Source of the DNA: Sacculina carcini
Taxonomy: Eukaryota; Arthropoda; Thecostraca; Sacculinidae
DNA: 64,000 nt
Direction of reading: 5' to 3'
NCBI GenBank assembly: GCA_916048095.2
Contig: OU696573.1
Location: forward strand, 4,281,535-4,345,534
Shown here: positions 44,001 to 54,370 of the stretch, in pieces
Numbering within the stretch: position 1 is the first letter of the stretch
How the letters are laid out: each line of letters begins with the position of its first letter
The notes under the pieces: model-generated
What the model was told of the DNA's origin: nothing
What the model saw: the letters and a program-made list of their open reading frames with translations, nothing else
Database searches by the model: none
Translations under genes and position numbers: made by a program

Positions 44001-45186
44001 TAAACTATGAACTATGAACTATGAACACACACACACACAAAACATGTGAACACACAAAGACACACATAGGTTGACTATAGTTTAGCCTTTTCCACCAAAC
44101 GCTCTGCCTAAAGCCAGCCGATATATGCTTGAAACAGATCAGCTGGTTTGAATAACCGATAATAAAATGGAATGCATCGCCTATGAGGAAACAAGGAATA
44201 TACAGGAATGAACAAACATATGAGGGTGCGTTTATATGTGATGTGCATGCTAACATGTTCGTATCAGTAGTAGACTCATCAACTTTGTGGTGGGATTAAC
44301 CTTGAGTCGCCAGCACACAATAGCGTCGCCACGTGTTGCGTCAATCTCTATGACAGCAGTCTCAAATTCAAATGAAGAGATGAGCCATGATAATGAAATA
44401 TAAATGGCACGCATGCCGCACCTATATGCTTTCAATTATAAACACAATGCGGCACTGTTTCTCCACTTGGTGTTCTCGAAGTCGTTGTATTGTTCAGAAG
44501 CACTGATGACATTTATATGTACCTTATTCTGTTTGGTCTAATAAATATATTGGCGAGCCGCAATAAAATGATTGCCGGGGCGCATATTAGACTGCGCTCT
44601 ACAAGATGTACTTCAGGATAGAATCCCCCTGAAGATTCACTATGAAGACACCCCTATTTGCAGCCAACATTGCTAACAGGAAGCTGATAAAGGCAATGTG
44701 GGCACATACAGCACGTGAAATCTTCTTTACAAACCATATATCGTACAACACCTAAATGATATCACAGCAAAAATCACGACGTACTTATTTATTTTACCTT
44801 TTCTTCTTTCCAATACGACCCTTTAAACACTGCGTAGTCTACTGCTGGCCTCTGTGCAGGTATCAAGCGGCGTGTGTGTATGCTGCTGGCTCAGTGCTAA
44901 ACTAACCGACAGGGATGTTTGTCTTGAGCCAGGGAGGCAGTCGCAGTCGGCCGGCCTCGCCCGGTTCACGCTTCAGTTGGCCGCTGTACGAGCGCGACAA
45001 GCGACCGTCGTGACTGGCGGCAATGAACTGCTCAAGCCCCGGACCGTCACTGATCGCAGCGCCACCTGAGCGGTGGCGGCCGACCGCGTTTTTCTGCTCG
45101 GAGTGCAACGACGATCGGTCGGATGCGATGGCCGAGTGTGACGTCACATCGTTCGAGCAACGCCCACTAAACACCGCCGTTAACCT
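35349..45186 (-). CDS. LIAS: lipoyl synthase, mitochondrial
   Basis: This radical-SAM enzyme inserts two sulfurs into octanoyl groups on H-protein and on the E2 subunits of 2-oxoacid dehydrogenases, in mitochondria. Six exons (45,186-44,907; 40,719-40,586; 39,532-39,318; 38,524-38,360; 36,420-36,305; 35,590-35,349) join in phase through GT-AG introns into 383 residues plus stop, against roughly 370 for animal LIAS. The auxiliary cluster motif [12 protein letters not shown], the SAM cluster motif [18 protein letters not shown] and the C-terminal RSSYKAGEF, whose Ser ligates the auxiliary cluster, are all intact. No in-frame ATG lies in the 45,186-44,907 exon, so the start and the rest of the transit peptide must come from an upstream exon (candidate at 45,291-45,374). 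Introns are swollen by transposons, but the reading frame looks functional. Confidence 0.95.
36305..36420 (-). CDS. LIAS: LIAS exon, barrel region
   Basis: Acceptor GTTAG|TCAG, donor G|GTAAGC. It encodes [11 protein letters not shown] through [25 protein letters not shown] remnant in the preceding intron ends within about 40 bp of this acceptor. Confidence 0.93.
36440..37740 (-). mobile_element. LINE remnant in LIAS intron
   Basis: On the minus strand a broken RT piece at 37,738-37,517 reads [20 protein letters not shown] and [11 protein letters not shown], the degraded form of the RT block GVPQGSVLGP. The 3' end, near 36,460, has GCGCCATATAAATGTAAT, a CR1/L2-type tail. The YADD box is not readable. 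Confidence 0.65.
38360..38524 (-). CDS. LIAS: LIAS exon, barrel region
   Basis: Acceptor TACAG|GAAG, donor CG|GTAGGT. It encodes [13 protein letters not shown], then [12 protein letters not shown] and VRDRRATY. It is in phase on both sides. Confidence 0.93.
38810..39200. other. intronic CA-rich DNA
   Basis: Part of LIAS intron 38,525-39,317. Repeated ACACA tracts; nothing coding. Confidence 0.5.
39318..39532 (-). CDS. LIAS: LIAS exon with radical-SAM motif
   Basis: Acceptor CACAG|GTG, donor AG|GTGAGG. It encodes [39 protein letters not shown] and IGEIKR. The CX3CX2C cysteines bind the cluster that cleaves S-adenosylmethionine. Confidence 0.95.
40004..40131. repeat. GT microsatellite
   Basis: (GT)n of over 100 bases with single-base interruptions, in the LIAS intron 39,533-40,585. 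Confidence 0.95.
40586..40719 (-). CDS. LIAS: LIAS exon with auxiliary-cluster cysteines
   Basis: Acceptor GCGTCAG|GT, donor ATG|GTCATT (a weak donor). It encodes [12 protein letters not shown] through [17 protein letters not shown] to TATATIM. The three Cys of the CX4CX5C motif bind the sacrificed [4Fe-4S] cluster. The usual Glu-Tyr-Ala before TATAT reads Glu-Asn-Thr. Confidence 0.93.
40926..41011. repeat. TA microsatellite
   Basis: Pure TA tract of about 85 bases, preceded by GT-rich DNA, in the LIAS intron 40,720-44,906. Confidence 0.95.
41739..43560 (+). pseudogene. Buster/ZBED5-like hAT transposase, broken
   Basis: It starts [20 protein letters not shown] frameshift near 41,830 restores the BED finger CVLCHAVL...[11 protein letters not shown]. 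An AT-rich minisatellite interrupts it at 42,145-42,235. Then come [10 protein letters not shown] with the first catalytic Asp, a TAA after LQW (42,496), [10 protein letters not shown], a TAG near 42,692, and a long open part (42,693-43,466) with AVRWLSKG and [15 protein letters not shown], the dimerisation end. At least one shift and three stops make it inactive. The family is the source of the domesticated vertebrate ZBED5/SCAND3 genes. Confidence 0.82.
42145..42240. repeat. GATGATGAGAA minisatellite inside the transposase
   Basis: GATGATGAGAAGATG-type units repeat for ~95 bases and separate two conserved transposase blocks. Confidence 0.75.
43878..44032 (+). mobile_element. LINE 3' stub
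   Basis: It contains TGTCTGTCATTATATATTTG, the hairpin at 43,917-43,945 and a tail GGCAATAAACTATGAAC followed by (TATGAAC)n. It is the same type of end as the LINE closing at 23,910, but only ~150 bp remain. Confidence 0.65.
43917..43945 (+). other. LINE 3' UTR hairpin, second copy
   Basis: GTCCGTC and GACGGAC enclose a 15-base loop (TAAGAGCATCAGCTC). Compared with 23,807-23,835, the middle pair changes from T-A to C-G on both sides of the stem. Confidence 0.65.
44033..44906. other. intronic, nothing recognised
   Basis: Part of the first long LIAS intron. No transposon ends or exon seen. Confidence 0.45.
44907..45186 (-). CDS. LIAS: LIAS exon, N-terminal region
   Basis: The acceptor CTTAG is followed by an open frame that ends [15 protein letters not shown], the conserved lead-in to the catalytic core. 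The donor G|GTTAGT follows 44,907. The first ~45 residues are not conserved and would belong to the transit peptide. The DGPGLEQFI block resembles the DGP-L-DF- motif of LIAS. The exon is much more GC-rich than its surroundings. Confidence 0.85.
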
Positions 45187-45290
45187 CTAAGCAGACCAAC
45201 CATCAACACGATAAATTAAGCATGCTTGTTGATTGATGCAGCAAATATCGCACGATACGCGCTAGAATGCGCAAAATTGCACTTACATAC

Positions 45291-45374
45291 AGCACAAATC
45301 ACAAGTGAAACACAGCCGCAAGAAAATTCACCAACATTGGAATTTCCCAGTAGTCTTTTCTGACGGAGAAACAT
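45291..45374 (-). CDS. LIAS: candidate first exon of LIAS (transit peptide)
   Basis: An ATG at 45,374-45,372, preceded in frame by a stop, opens 28 codons beginning MFLRQKRLLGNSN. They are rich in Arg/Lys and poor in acids, like a mitochondrial presequence. They end at a donor GCT|GTATGT in phase 0, which fits the phase-0 acceptor at 45,187 across a 104-bp intron. This is inference: no homology supports it. Confidence 0.4.
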
Positions 45375-45902
45375 GGTACAACGGTCCAGTGATGTTCAAT
45401 GACCTACGGACACATCAGAAACACAGGCATTCAATCAAATCCGCAAACAAGATCGCAAAAATGATAGAATATAACATTCTGGAAGCAATTCGCGACGTGC
45501 GCTAAGAAACAGTAATTAATTCAAGCGGAGGTATGGCAATCGGGAGATGATAAATTTGGTCCATCAGGTCCTTCATAATCATAATATGTAGATGAGCCAC
45601 CCCAGTACACATTTGCGTCAATACAATTCAGCATCTAGGGCTGGTAATCGCCAACATTCAAAGACATTGTTTGGGAGTTTAGAAGATCAAATCGGTGATC
45701 AATAAGAAATGTACACATTCCCCGACAAGAACAAAGCGCATTTACTACAACACACATCTATAAGCACAGGCAAAACACATTTAAAAAGGCAGAACAGAAG
45801 ACGACAAGGCAAGGGAAAACACAGAAACACATTTGTAGGATGATCGTACCGTATGTGATTACAGTACGATTAGTACCATATGTGATTGATTCATCCGTAC
45901 AA

Positions 45903-46012
45903 CTGTTTAAACACCTTTTTATATTTGTATACTCCCTGCGCGGTTTCCCTTGTTTTTGACCTGCAAAAGCCAAAAATCACAACCATTTTATCTAAAGTAT
46001 CCCTGCCTTCAG
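45903..46012 (+). repeat. dispersed repeat, partial copy C
   Basis: AAAGCCAAAAATCACAACCA and TATCCCTGCC align with the reverse complement of 13,870-14,055. Confidence 0.5.
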
Positions 46013-46159
46013 TATTTCCCTGGCGTTCATCAAGTGAGGACGTGTTCCTATATTATCTGTGACTCCCATATTATCACAGGCGTACGTGTATCAGCTCGTG
46101 CGTATTTTCTGTGTATGTGCAACCTTGCCTATACCCTCCCTGCCCCTTCCAGCAAGTAT

Positions 46160-46383
46160 CGCTATGTTTGTCCGTGATGACGACATTCGAGTGCGTAGCT
46201 GTGGGGCATCTTGCCATGGCTACCTATGTCGCGTGCGAAGGCTACTCAGCAGCATTTCATCCGTCGTGTGCAATTTTTGAAATCCGAATAGCGTTCCATT
46301 CCGAAAACACAAAATTATTTTGGATCTGTGCTACCTGTCGAAGTGAATTCCGCTCCTTCAAGCGTGCTCTGTTCACTATCTAG
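46160..46383 (+). pseudogene. PHD-like zinc-finger fragment
   Basis: CGASCHGY in one frame, then CEGYSAAFHPSCAIFE and LFWICATCRSEFR in the next, give most of a Cys4-His-Cys3 (PHD) spacing with one frameshift. Such fingers occur in ORF1 of several LINE families and in host chromatin proteins. The broken frame favours the former. Confidence 0.35.
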
Positions 46384-46489
46384 AACATTGATACTTAACA
46401 ATATTTCTCTAATTCCCCACTTCTTAATGAACCATCTCTACATTTTCCACAACATCTCTACATTTTCCACAATTTCCCAAACAATAAGG

Positions 46490-47433
46490 GACCAATCACA
46501 GAACCCTGAGGAACGCCAGAACGTAGACTAACAGGATCAGAGGAGGAAGTGTTGAAACTAACAGAGTAGCTCCGACCATCAAGACAAGATTGGAGGAGGG
46601 AAACAACAGTGGAAGTAACACCAAGGGAGGTAAGATCACGAACGAGGATGGAATGATTTGCGATATCGAAGGTGGAAGACAGGTCAAGGAGAATAAGCAG
46701 AACTGAGCGACGGGAAGAGAAGTGACAGAAAACATCATTGCAAAGTGAAAATAAGACGGATTGAGTAGAATGAGGGAACGGAAACCGGATTGACAAGGAT
46801 CAAGGAATTGGCATATGTAAGGTGAGAGTTGACGGAAAATGGCGCGCTCAATAAGCTCAGAAGGAAGACTGAGAAGTGAGATAGGACGATAATTACGAAC
46901 AACAGTAGGATAAAGTGCAGGTATTTTAAAATATGACGAACAATAGCGTGTTTATCTGCCAAAAAAATGTCATGAAGAAAAGATGAATTGATAAGATGAA
47001 GGAAGTAAGGAGCAAGCGAAGGAAGATATTCGTGAATTGTACGAAAGTTAATACCATCAGCAGGGGATTGGGAGACCTTGATTTTGGATAATAGAGTAAC
47101 AATGTCCGATAGGTTGAGAGTGAGAACGAAGGGAGAGATTGAGAGGAAGCTGTATGTGAAGAGTTGAGAGAGTGGAAGGAACGTTAGACAGAACAGAATC
47201 AATTTTTCAGAGAAAAAAGATGAGAACTGCGATGCCGATAGAGAACAGGAAGAGGAAGGAGAACGAAGACCACATAGGGAGTTTAAGGAATACCAGAGGG
47301 ATTTAGGAGAGCGGGAAAAAGAAGCGAGTTCAGACTTGTAAAATTCCTGCTTGGCAGCATCAGATGCAGAGACCAAAGTGGATCGAGAGGAGCAGAGACG
47401 ATTCCAGTCATGAGATGAGCGAAACGATTCCAA
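46490..47433 (-). pseudogene. LINE reverse transcriptase, N-terminal half
   Basis: SPKSLWYSLNSLCG, KVSQSPADGINFR, then after a shift near 46,740-46,790 RRSVLLILLDLSSTFD and SGVPQGSVIGPLLF. The catalytic YADD box is absent because the copy ends there. Confidence 0.75.
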
Positions 47434-48400
47434 AAGCGCTCAGCTCGACGCTGAGCACATTTTAAATCACGAATAAGACGAGAAGACCAAGGAGAAGTAG
47501 AAGGTGGAACCGTTCGGGTAATTAAAGGAAACAGAAGATCATTGATAGAAGAGAGAACAGAAGAGAGAGCAGATAGGATGTCGCAAGGTGACAGCCAGTA
47601 AAGCTGGTCAAGAGGAAGAGAGGCAGATATAAGAGAATGAAATTGGAGATCAAAGTTTTTGTAATTTCGAAAAGAACGAGTTGGAGAAGGAGGAGCATGA
47701 ACGAAAGGTAATGTTGAAATTAAGATACTGTGATAAGAAATATTAGTATCAGGAGGCAGAATGAGGACATCAGGGAGAGGACGATCGGAAGAAAGCACAG
47801 GAGTGGAAGAAGAAAATTGATCAAGGGAGTGTGCAGATATATGAGTAGGATAAGAATTAGCAACTGAGAGACCATGGGAATTGAGTATGTATAAGAAGCT
47901 GATACAGTATGGATGATTAGAAAGAGAATCGACCCAGAAATTGAAGTCACCAAGTATAAGAAAATTGCTAGAGAATAAGGACACAGCTTCAAGGAGAGGA
48001 TGGAATTCGTCAAGGAAAGTAGGCGCAGTACCAGGATAATTATGGCGGTAGATAATCAATAGGCAGAATTTATAAAAAGAGGGAACGGCGAGAGAGAGAG
48101 CAAGGAATTCAAATGAGGAGCATTGAGGGATAAGAACAGACATTGGAGAGAGAGAAAGTGATTTAGAGAATAAACAGCCAACACCACCACCAGAGGACTT
48201 AGAATTAGAACGATATTTGTGGAGAAAATTATAATGAAATGAAATATTAGCCGAGAAAGGTGTCGGAGACGAGGAGCCAAGTTTCGGTGAGACAAAGAAT
48301 GGAAATGTCGTGTGAAGAGATGAGATTAGATAAGGACAAGGCCTTGTTTCTACAGGAACGGACATTAAGTAGTCCAATAGTAATCGAAAGAGGTGAGCGA
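47430..48400 (-). pseudogene. LINE endonuclease (APE type)
   Basis: The first motifs LLNVRSCRNKALSLSN and ILCLTETWL (with the catalytic Glu) lie near 48,370-48,280 in one frame. After a shift come [29 protein letters not shown] and the Ser-x-His end in the next frame. This is a fuller endonuclease than in the 28-31 kb copy. Confidence 0.75.
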
Positions 48401-49089
48401 AGTGGTGTATAACAGGAAGCCTGGAAGCAATTAGAGACGATGGAATCACCGGAAGGTGAAAGAGAGGAGAACGAGACAAAAAAATCAAAGAAGGGAGAGA
48501 ATAGATAGAATTATAAGTCGGAAGATGAGAAACGATCGAATATCGGAGTAGGCGGTGCGGAGACGCAGCGAATTTCGAATCGCCGCAAAGGAAAGGCAGG
48601 AAGGGTCAAAAGAAGAGTGGGAAGATGCACGACCAGACTGGGCACAATTGCAGCATTTTACCTGTGCAGAGCAACCACATTGGGACCCGCACAATGACCA
48701 CAACACTCGGCACGGGAGCAGTGAGAGACTTTGTGGTCAAGTCGGGCGCATCGGACCACCCAGAATCTGTCGTAGACAAAGCACGATTGGAGTCCCGCAA
48801 GAAGGTGATCACCCATCGAACGAATGAGGGAGCGAGGACTAGGAGACAATGAGAAAACAGCATGGACAGCAGATTTGCGAGGCTTAGTGAGAAACAGTTG
48901 CTGGAAATCAGAAGGCTGTACAGAAGACAGGAAGGAATTCTTCCGGCGGATGGAAGAGACCATCTCATCTGGCGAGAGGTCAGTCAGAACGTTGGCGAGA
49001 GTAATCTTCGGGTGGCGAGGCGACTCAGACGGCAGATAAACACACACGTTCGGTACCGCGGATCAGATACAGTCAGCAGTACGTTCATT

Positions 49090-49172
49090 CGAAATATCGT
49101 GAATACAATGCAATACCTTGAATACAATACAATACCTTGAATACAACACAATACAATACCTTGAATACATTC
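49090..49172. repeat. ATACCTTGAATACAA tandem repeat
   Basis: The unit AATACCTTGAATACA recurs three to four times with slightly variable spacers, between the two divergent LINE copies. Confidence 0.8.
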
Positions 49173-49289
49173 AACACAGAATTACTGTTGTCCTACAAAG
49201 CTCGAATTTATGCATTCCTCATTGCGTTCTTAATTTTACAACATTTTGGTTGTTTTTAAATTGCATTTCGGTTTCTTTCGCGTTTGTGT

Positions 49290-50755
49290 TCCCCTCATGT
49301 GCGTTTCTTTCCTCCTTCTCTAATCGTCATTCTGTTCTTCTAGTACTACTTGATATGAGCTCTGCCTTTGACTTGGTTGATCATTCTATTCTCATCGATG
49401 ACCTCCTCCATCTCGGTGTCTCGCATTCCGCTCTCTCAATACTTCGTTCTTACCTGCATAGTCGCACTTTTTCTGTTAAGTTCAATTCCTCCGTTTCTAC
49501 TGTGCTCCCTCTTAAGTCCGGTGTTCCTCAAGGCTCTATTATTGGTCCTCTCCTTTCCAATGTCTACATGTCTTCTCTTTGTCCCATCCTTAGGCGCTAT
49601 TCCATCCCTTTCCATATTTATGCAGACGATATCCAATTCTATCTCCCTTGCTCTCTCTCCCATCCAAATATCCTGTCTGACGTACTTTCTGCTATCTCAA
49701 CCTGGACCTCCTCAAGTCGCCTCCTCTTGAACACTTCTAAATCTGAATTTATCGCTCTTCATCCTCCTCGTATTGCTCCTCCTTCCCTCCCCTTGTCTCT
49801 TTCAGTGACTGTTAAAATATCGGTGTTATTTTTTACTCCTCCCTTTCCTTCTCAATCCCTTTCTACTGCTCGCACTTGTCGCTTGATTCTTCGCTCGCTT
49901 TATGCCATCCGTCTCTGTCTCGATCAGTCCTCTGCAATCAAGCTTATTCATTCTCTTATCTTCTCCAGACTCGACTACTGCAGCTCACTCCACTTCAGCT
50001 GTCCTGATTCTTCTTTAAAAATTCGTCAGCGCGTAATAAATCAGTCCTGTCGTTTTGTTTTGCATCCTATCTTCTGTCGCCATACTTCTCATTTTCTGTT
50101 TGACATTCCGTTGGCTTCCAATTAAATCGCGCATTCACTTCAAAATCTGCTGCATAATATTCAAACTCTTACATGCTCCTAAGCAACCTTTATATCTTTC
50201 TGATCTGCTCTCTCCCTCTTATAATCCCACTTCCCGTCATTCTGCTCCTCTAAGCTGTCCTCGCGACCTCAATGAATCGGCCTGGTCTTCTAAATCGTTC
50301 TCGTTCTACGGTCCTCGATTATATAACTCGCTCCCTTCTCATATCACCTCCTCGCTCACGTATCAATCTTTTACCTTTTCTCTACGTAAGCATCTTGTCG
50401 GAATTTTCTTTGATCCCGTGACTCATTGCTTGACTCCTTTTGCCTCTCCCTGATATGTGTGTGGGCGCGAATGCATGTATGCTTGTGTTTACCTATGTTT
50501 TAGTCAAATATATGTTAATTATGTTTATTGTACTCTCATATTGTGTTCATCAATCACCTTTCAATGTGTTCATCTCATTGTGTTAATGTGTTTATTACGT
50601 TACATAAATAGTGTAATATTTATTCATTCATGTGTTCTTTTCATTGTTTCCGTAATAACTGTTTTAGCTTTGTCCGCTTATTCATACTGTATAGCTGCTG
50701 CGCGCCCGTGTATGACAGGTGCTATAACAAATACACCGAAATGAAAATGAAAAAT
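49290..50755 (+). mobile_element. L2/CR1-like LINE, third copy (5'-truncated)
   Basis: It starts within the RT and runs through the C-terminus to a 3' UTR ending near CCGAAATGAAAATGAAAAA. It faces away from the minus-strand copy at 46.5-49.0 kb. Both carry the RT segment LLDMSSAFD/LLDLSSTFD, so they are separate insertions and not one inverted element. Confidence 0.8.
49310..50453 (+). pseudogene. LINE reverse transcriptase, C-terminal half
   Basis: [31 protein letters not shown], catalytic YADDIQFYLP, TSKSEFIALHPPR and [12 protein letters not shown] lie in one frame to 50,125. A single shift near 50,100 leads into the closing frame with WLPIKSRIHFKI, AWSSKSFSFYGPRLYNSLP and a TGA at about 50,453. 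One frameshift is the only obvious lesion in the preserved part. Confidence 0.82.
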
Positions 50756-51190
50756 GTGGGCTTTCCTGCATCCAGCAGCACATCAACAGCTTATGATCGT
50801 GAAAAAATAACAAAATGCTCGCAAAATGCATGATGATTCTGATAAACCACTATACACTTTGACTCAAATGATAACTTACAACGCAAATTACCGACAACTG
50901 TCATGTCAATCCAACAAAATTACATAACCAATAAGCCATATACATTAGGATATGCGCTATATTTGCCTTATATAAAGTATAACCGTCGACATAGTGTAGC
51001 TAAATAAATTAATACACAAATACAATTAACCTGTGTAATCTATCCCAGTAACAAATTATTGTATATAATTTAACTAATAGCGAGCAACAATTTAATAGGT
51101 GTTAGTATTGTGTATGTACAGTGTGATGAAATCGTGTAACCGCGTAGGTGTATTTGTATGTTTGTATGTATGTATATAAGTGCGCGAATG
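50756..51190. other. no gene seen
   Basis: AT-rich, unassigned. Confidence 0.45.
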
Positions 51191-51194
51191 GTGT

Positions 51195-51300
51195 GCCATC
51201 GTCCCTGCGGGCAGATGATAAGAATACTGCCGCCGTACCCGCTGCGTGTCGTAATAGGCGACTAAAAGCGGACCCTCTGCTTCTTCCCTTCGAGGAGCTA
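51195..51300 (+). repeat. GCGTGTCGTAA repeat, copy 2
   Basis: GATAAGAATACTGCCGCCGT, then GCTGCGTGTCGTAATAGGCG and ACTAAAAGCGGACCCTCTGC. GTCG...CGAC can pair as a small hairpin. It closely matches 59,670-59,760, and the resemblance continues to ~51,400 (CGATAATTCAG-AGAGTTG). Confidence 0.8.
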
Positions 51301-51557
51301 CTGTCAGGACTGCGGGGGGGGGGCGATAATTCAGCAGAGTTGTTGCCCCCCTGTAACGGCAGCTGTCTTCTGTCCTATTCTTCTCCCCGAACAAACAAAG
51401 GTGTGCCTGCTGCGTACGTCTGCGGCGGCAGAAGCACTTTCAGTCAGCCATTTCTACGGCACTCGAGTAGCAAATCGGCGCGGTTTTTTCCGATGGTACC
51501 AGCTCCACACCAATTCTCAATTCCAGTTGAGCGGCTAATTGTTTTATAATGTATAAT

Positions 51558-51843
51558 CAGTGGTGGTGCCAAGGGAGCTTGGGGGCTCCAGCCCCCCCCC
51601 CCCCAATATGCCAAGCTCCCCTGAGCCCCCCAAAAATCATAATCAAGGACATTAAAATTTCTTACCACTGTAAATGAAGTCCTGTAAGTTTGGTTCAAAT
51701 TCGGACTCAGTGTGCCCCAGTCCCTTAATATAATATTATGTAGTCAGCGTTCGGGTGTAGCTCTTCATCTTTCGCCAAGCACCCTCAACGTTTTCCTTTG
51801 CCCCCCTCAGCCCCCCATCGATAAAATCCTGGCGCCGCCACTG
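51558..51843. mobile_element. hAT-type MITE
   Basis: The ends are CAGTGGTGGTGCCAAGGGAG and, inverted, CAGTGGCGGCGCCAGGATTT. Flanks TGTATAAT (51,550-51,557) and TGTTTAAT (51,844-51,851) differ at one of eight bases. The 286 bp are non-coding. Confidence 0.85.
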
Positions 51844-51958
51844 TGTTTAATATGCGATGACTGAACAGTTCGTTCTGTGCTTTAGTGCGCACCCGCGTCC
51901 TACCGCTCAAAATGTCGCATGTCGTGTCGCATGCATTCAATGTATGCATTGTCTATGC

Positions 51959-54370
51959 CAGCGGTTCTCAAGCTTTGATAGCTCGTGGCCCCCCTCAGCG
52001 AGTGGCTAACACTTGTGGCCCCCTGCCCTTTAAAAACGCAGATTTTGTTTTGAATTGTTTATTCAGTCACTCAAATTATACATCAATGTAAGAATCTTTG
52101 CTGAACAATATAATCAATGGTACACTTGCTGTTGGGATCGTGTGACGAGACCTCTTATGTCCGGCTCCGTCTTGGACACAGCAAGGCGAATATCGTAACC
52201 AACATCAAGACGGTTTCTGGACTTCGTTTTAATGGTCGCCATGTCAGAAAATCCAGATTCACAAAGGTGAATTGTGGCGAATTGAGAGTGCATTTCCTAT
52301 GCTTTCTTGCTGAGTAGTGGATATGCATCCTGAACAGACAACCAGAAGCTGGAGAGGTCTTCTCTGTTACTGAAGGCGAGCTTCATTGCTTTTGAGACCT
52401 TGAACTCTGCAAACTCCTCTGCTTCGTCTTCAGTAGGTTCAACTTCGGTGTTAAATGGGTCTCTGTGCCATGGAACATCCAATGGAACATCGTCGAAATA
52501 AGATTTGAACTCAGCGGAGAGAATGTCGAGATGCCCAATTAGGCATTCTTTGATGCCGACGGGAAGTTCAATCCTCTGCGTCTGCAGATGCCCGTCCAAG
52601 ATAGGAAACGAGGCTGTGGATCCAGCCCTGATTCGTGCCTGCCAGACTCCCATTCGAGCAGACAGTCCGGCAAGCTTGTCTTGAACGTCACTGACTGTCA
52701 CATCACGGCCTTGTAAAGACTGGCTCATTTCGTTGAGTCGGCCGAATATATCGGCCAGGTATTCTAGCACCACGACGAACTCTTCATTGTCAAAGTGGAC
52801 ATGGAGGTTATTTTCGTTCTCTCGCAAGAAAATTTATGTCTCTAAACGGAGTTCATACAACCGAGAGAGGCATTTCCCCCTCGATAGCCAACGAACTTTA
52901 GTGTAATACAGAAGTCCCACATGTTGCGCTCCCATTTCGTTGGTCAGAAGTTGGAAGAGCCGATGATTTTTCGCCTTCGCACGAATGAAGCTGATCACTT
53001 TGGCCGCAACATCCATTACTTCCAACAAACGCAGCGGTAGAGTTTTTGACGCAAGAGCATATCGGTGTAGTGAACAGTGGGAAGATGTCACGTGGGGCCA
53101 TTCATTCTTCAAAAGCGTGACGAACCCTCCTTTGACGCCAATCATCGCTGGGGCACCATCAGTACAAATGTGCTTGAAATTCTGCCAGTTGAGTCCATTC
53201 GCTTCAAAAAAGAGTCCACGATGGCTTTGACATTCTTTGCTGTCTTTGTGGTTGGCAGAGTATTGCAGAATAACAACTCTTCCTTCACCTTTCTTTCTTT
53301 CTCGTAGCGAGCAAAGGCGATCAACTGGCTCTCCAAAGCGGTGTCGGTAGACTCATCAAGTTGAAGGCTAGCCTGGAGCGTACTTTGCTTGATTTCACAG
53401 CAAATTTTACGGCACACATCAGCGGCCATGTCATCAATCCGTCGGCGGATCGTGTCATTGGAGAGCGAAACTTGCTGGATTTTCTTTTTGCCTCTGGTCC
53501 GATCATCAGTTCCACCATTTTCTCTGTACATGGCTTGATAAGCTCCTCAGCAATAGTGTGCGGCTTCTTGCACTTCACAATTTGGTATGCCACTTCGTAG
53601 CTGGATTGAAGAGCAGGTTTTTCTTCTGGCCGGAATCCAAATTTTGGAAGTGTCGCTTCACGGTCGTACAGTGCTCGTTTCGTAGACAGGGCATCAATAT
53701 TATCATCTTTCCTTTGGGGATGAACCTTGTCGCGATGGTTTGAAAGTTTGGAAGGACGTAGTGATGCATTTGGCATCACCACTGAGCAATGCAGACATTG
53801 TGCGCAGTCCACACCGTCTCGAATGACCTTCGTCAATCCAAACTTGACGTAGCTATCGTTCCATTTTCGAGCCTTCGACATCTGAAAAACAACAATAACA
53901 CGGTTAAAATTTGGTTTGAAAAATGTTCTTTCAAAACAAAACAAAAATAACAATCGTAGACAAAATTGACATGTGAAGATTTTTCTTGCTGTGGTGCACT
54001 GAAGCATACGATAATATAAATGTGAAGTGAACATGTATTAGTGTGAAAATATTTTATCTCATAACTTAGCGAAACATACGGAAAACCAATACGTCATTAG
54101 AACACGCACCTTTTCTTCCTCTGTCCAGACCAGTGGGATACTGGCGCCAAGGAATGTGGCCGTACCATGGTAGTGATAGCGCATGCGCACAACAGACACT
54201 GAGATTTTCCCTCCTTCCTAAAACTCTTCCCTTATGACCGTGGTTTCACCACTTTGTGCACTCCAGGCTTTTGCATTCTGAATTACTTTTTTTTATGTCA
54301 GCTCGTGGTCCCCCGGTCGAAGGCTCGTGGCACCCCAAGGGGGCCACGGGCCCCCGGTTGAGAAACGCTG
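51959..54370 (-). mobile_element. ZBED-type hAT transposon, full length but broken
   Basis: The ends CAGCGGTTCTCAAGC and, inverted, CAGCGTTTCTCAACC are flanked by a perfect 8-bp duplication GTCTATGC (51,951-51,958 and 54,371-54,378). Of the hAT copies here it has the clearest boundaries. The transposase is on the minus strand. Confidence 0.93.
52140..53881 (-). pseudogene. ZBED5/SCAND3-like hAT transposase, broken
   Basis: It begins MSKARKWNDSYVKFGLTK at 53,881, just after a TTTTTCAG that may be the acceptor of a leader intron. The BED finger reads CLHCSVVMPN...KLSNHRDKVHP. Then QSSYEVAYQIVKCKKPHTI. After a frameshift near 53,500 come LSNDTIRRRIDDM and LQASLQLDESTDTA. After another near 53,170 come ASKTLPLRLLEVMD and YYTKVRWLSRGKCLSRLYE, a TAA at ~52,834, EYLADIFGRLNEMSQSLQG, a TAG near 52,299, and a tail GFSDMATIKTKSRNRL. 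Two shifts and two stops make it inactive. Confidence 0.85.

Larger units (their letters stand above)
45375..46480. other. upstream of LIAS; fragments of repeats
   Basis: It holds a partial copy of the 10.1-kb dispersed repeat (45,903-46,012) and a zinc-finger fragment (46,160-46,383). The LIAS promoter should lie near 45.4-45.6 kb, but no TATA or initiator could be called. Confidence 0.4.
46490..49045 (-). mobile_element. L2/CR1-like LINE, second copy (3' end lost)
   Basis: From 5' to 3' on the minus strand: a possible ORF1 or leader zone (49,045-48,490, frames unclear), endonuclease from ~48,400, then RT up to GVPQGSVIGPLLF, where homology stops abruptly at ~46,490. Loss of the 3' half is unusual for a LINE and points to a later deletion or rearrangement. 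Confidence 0.75.

Noticed and set aside
44907-45174. GTG at 45,174 as the LIAS start
   Set aside because: Nuclear genes rarely start at GTG, the frame stays open upstream to a splice acceptor, and a transit peptide is expected from another exon.
46490-50453. The two LINE halves as one element split by an inversion
   Set aside because: Both halves contain the same RT segment (LLD-SS-FD through GVPQGS) with different sequence, so they are two copies.
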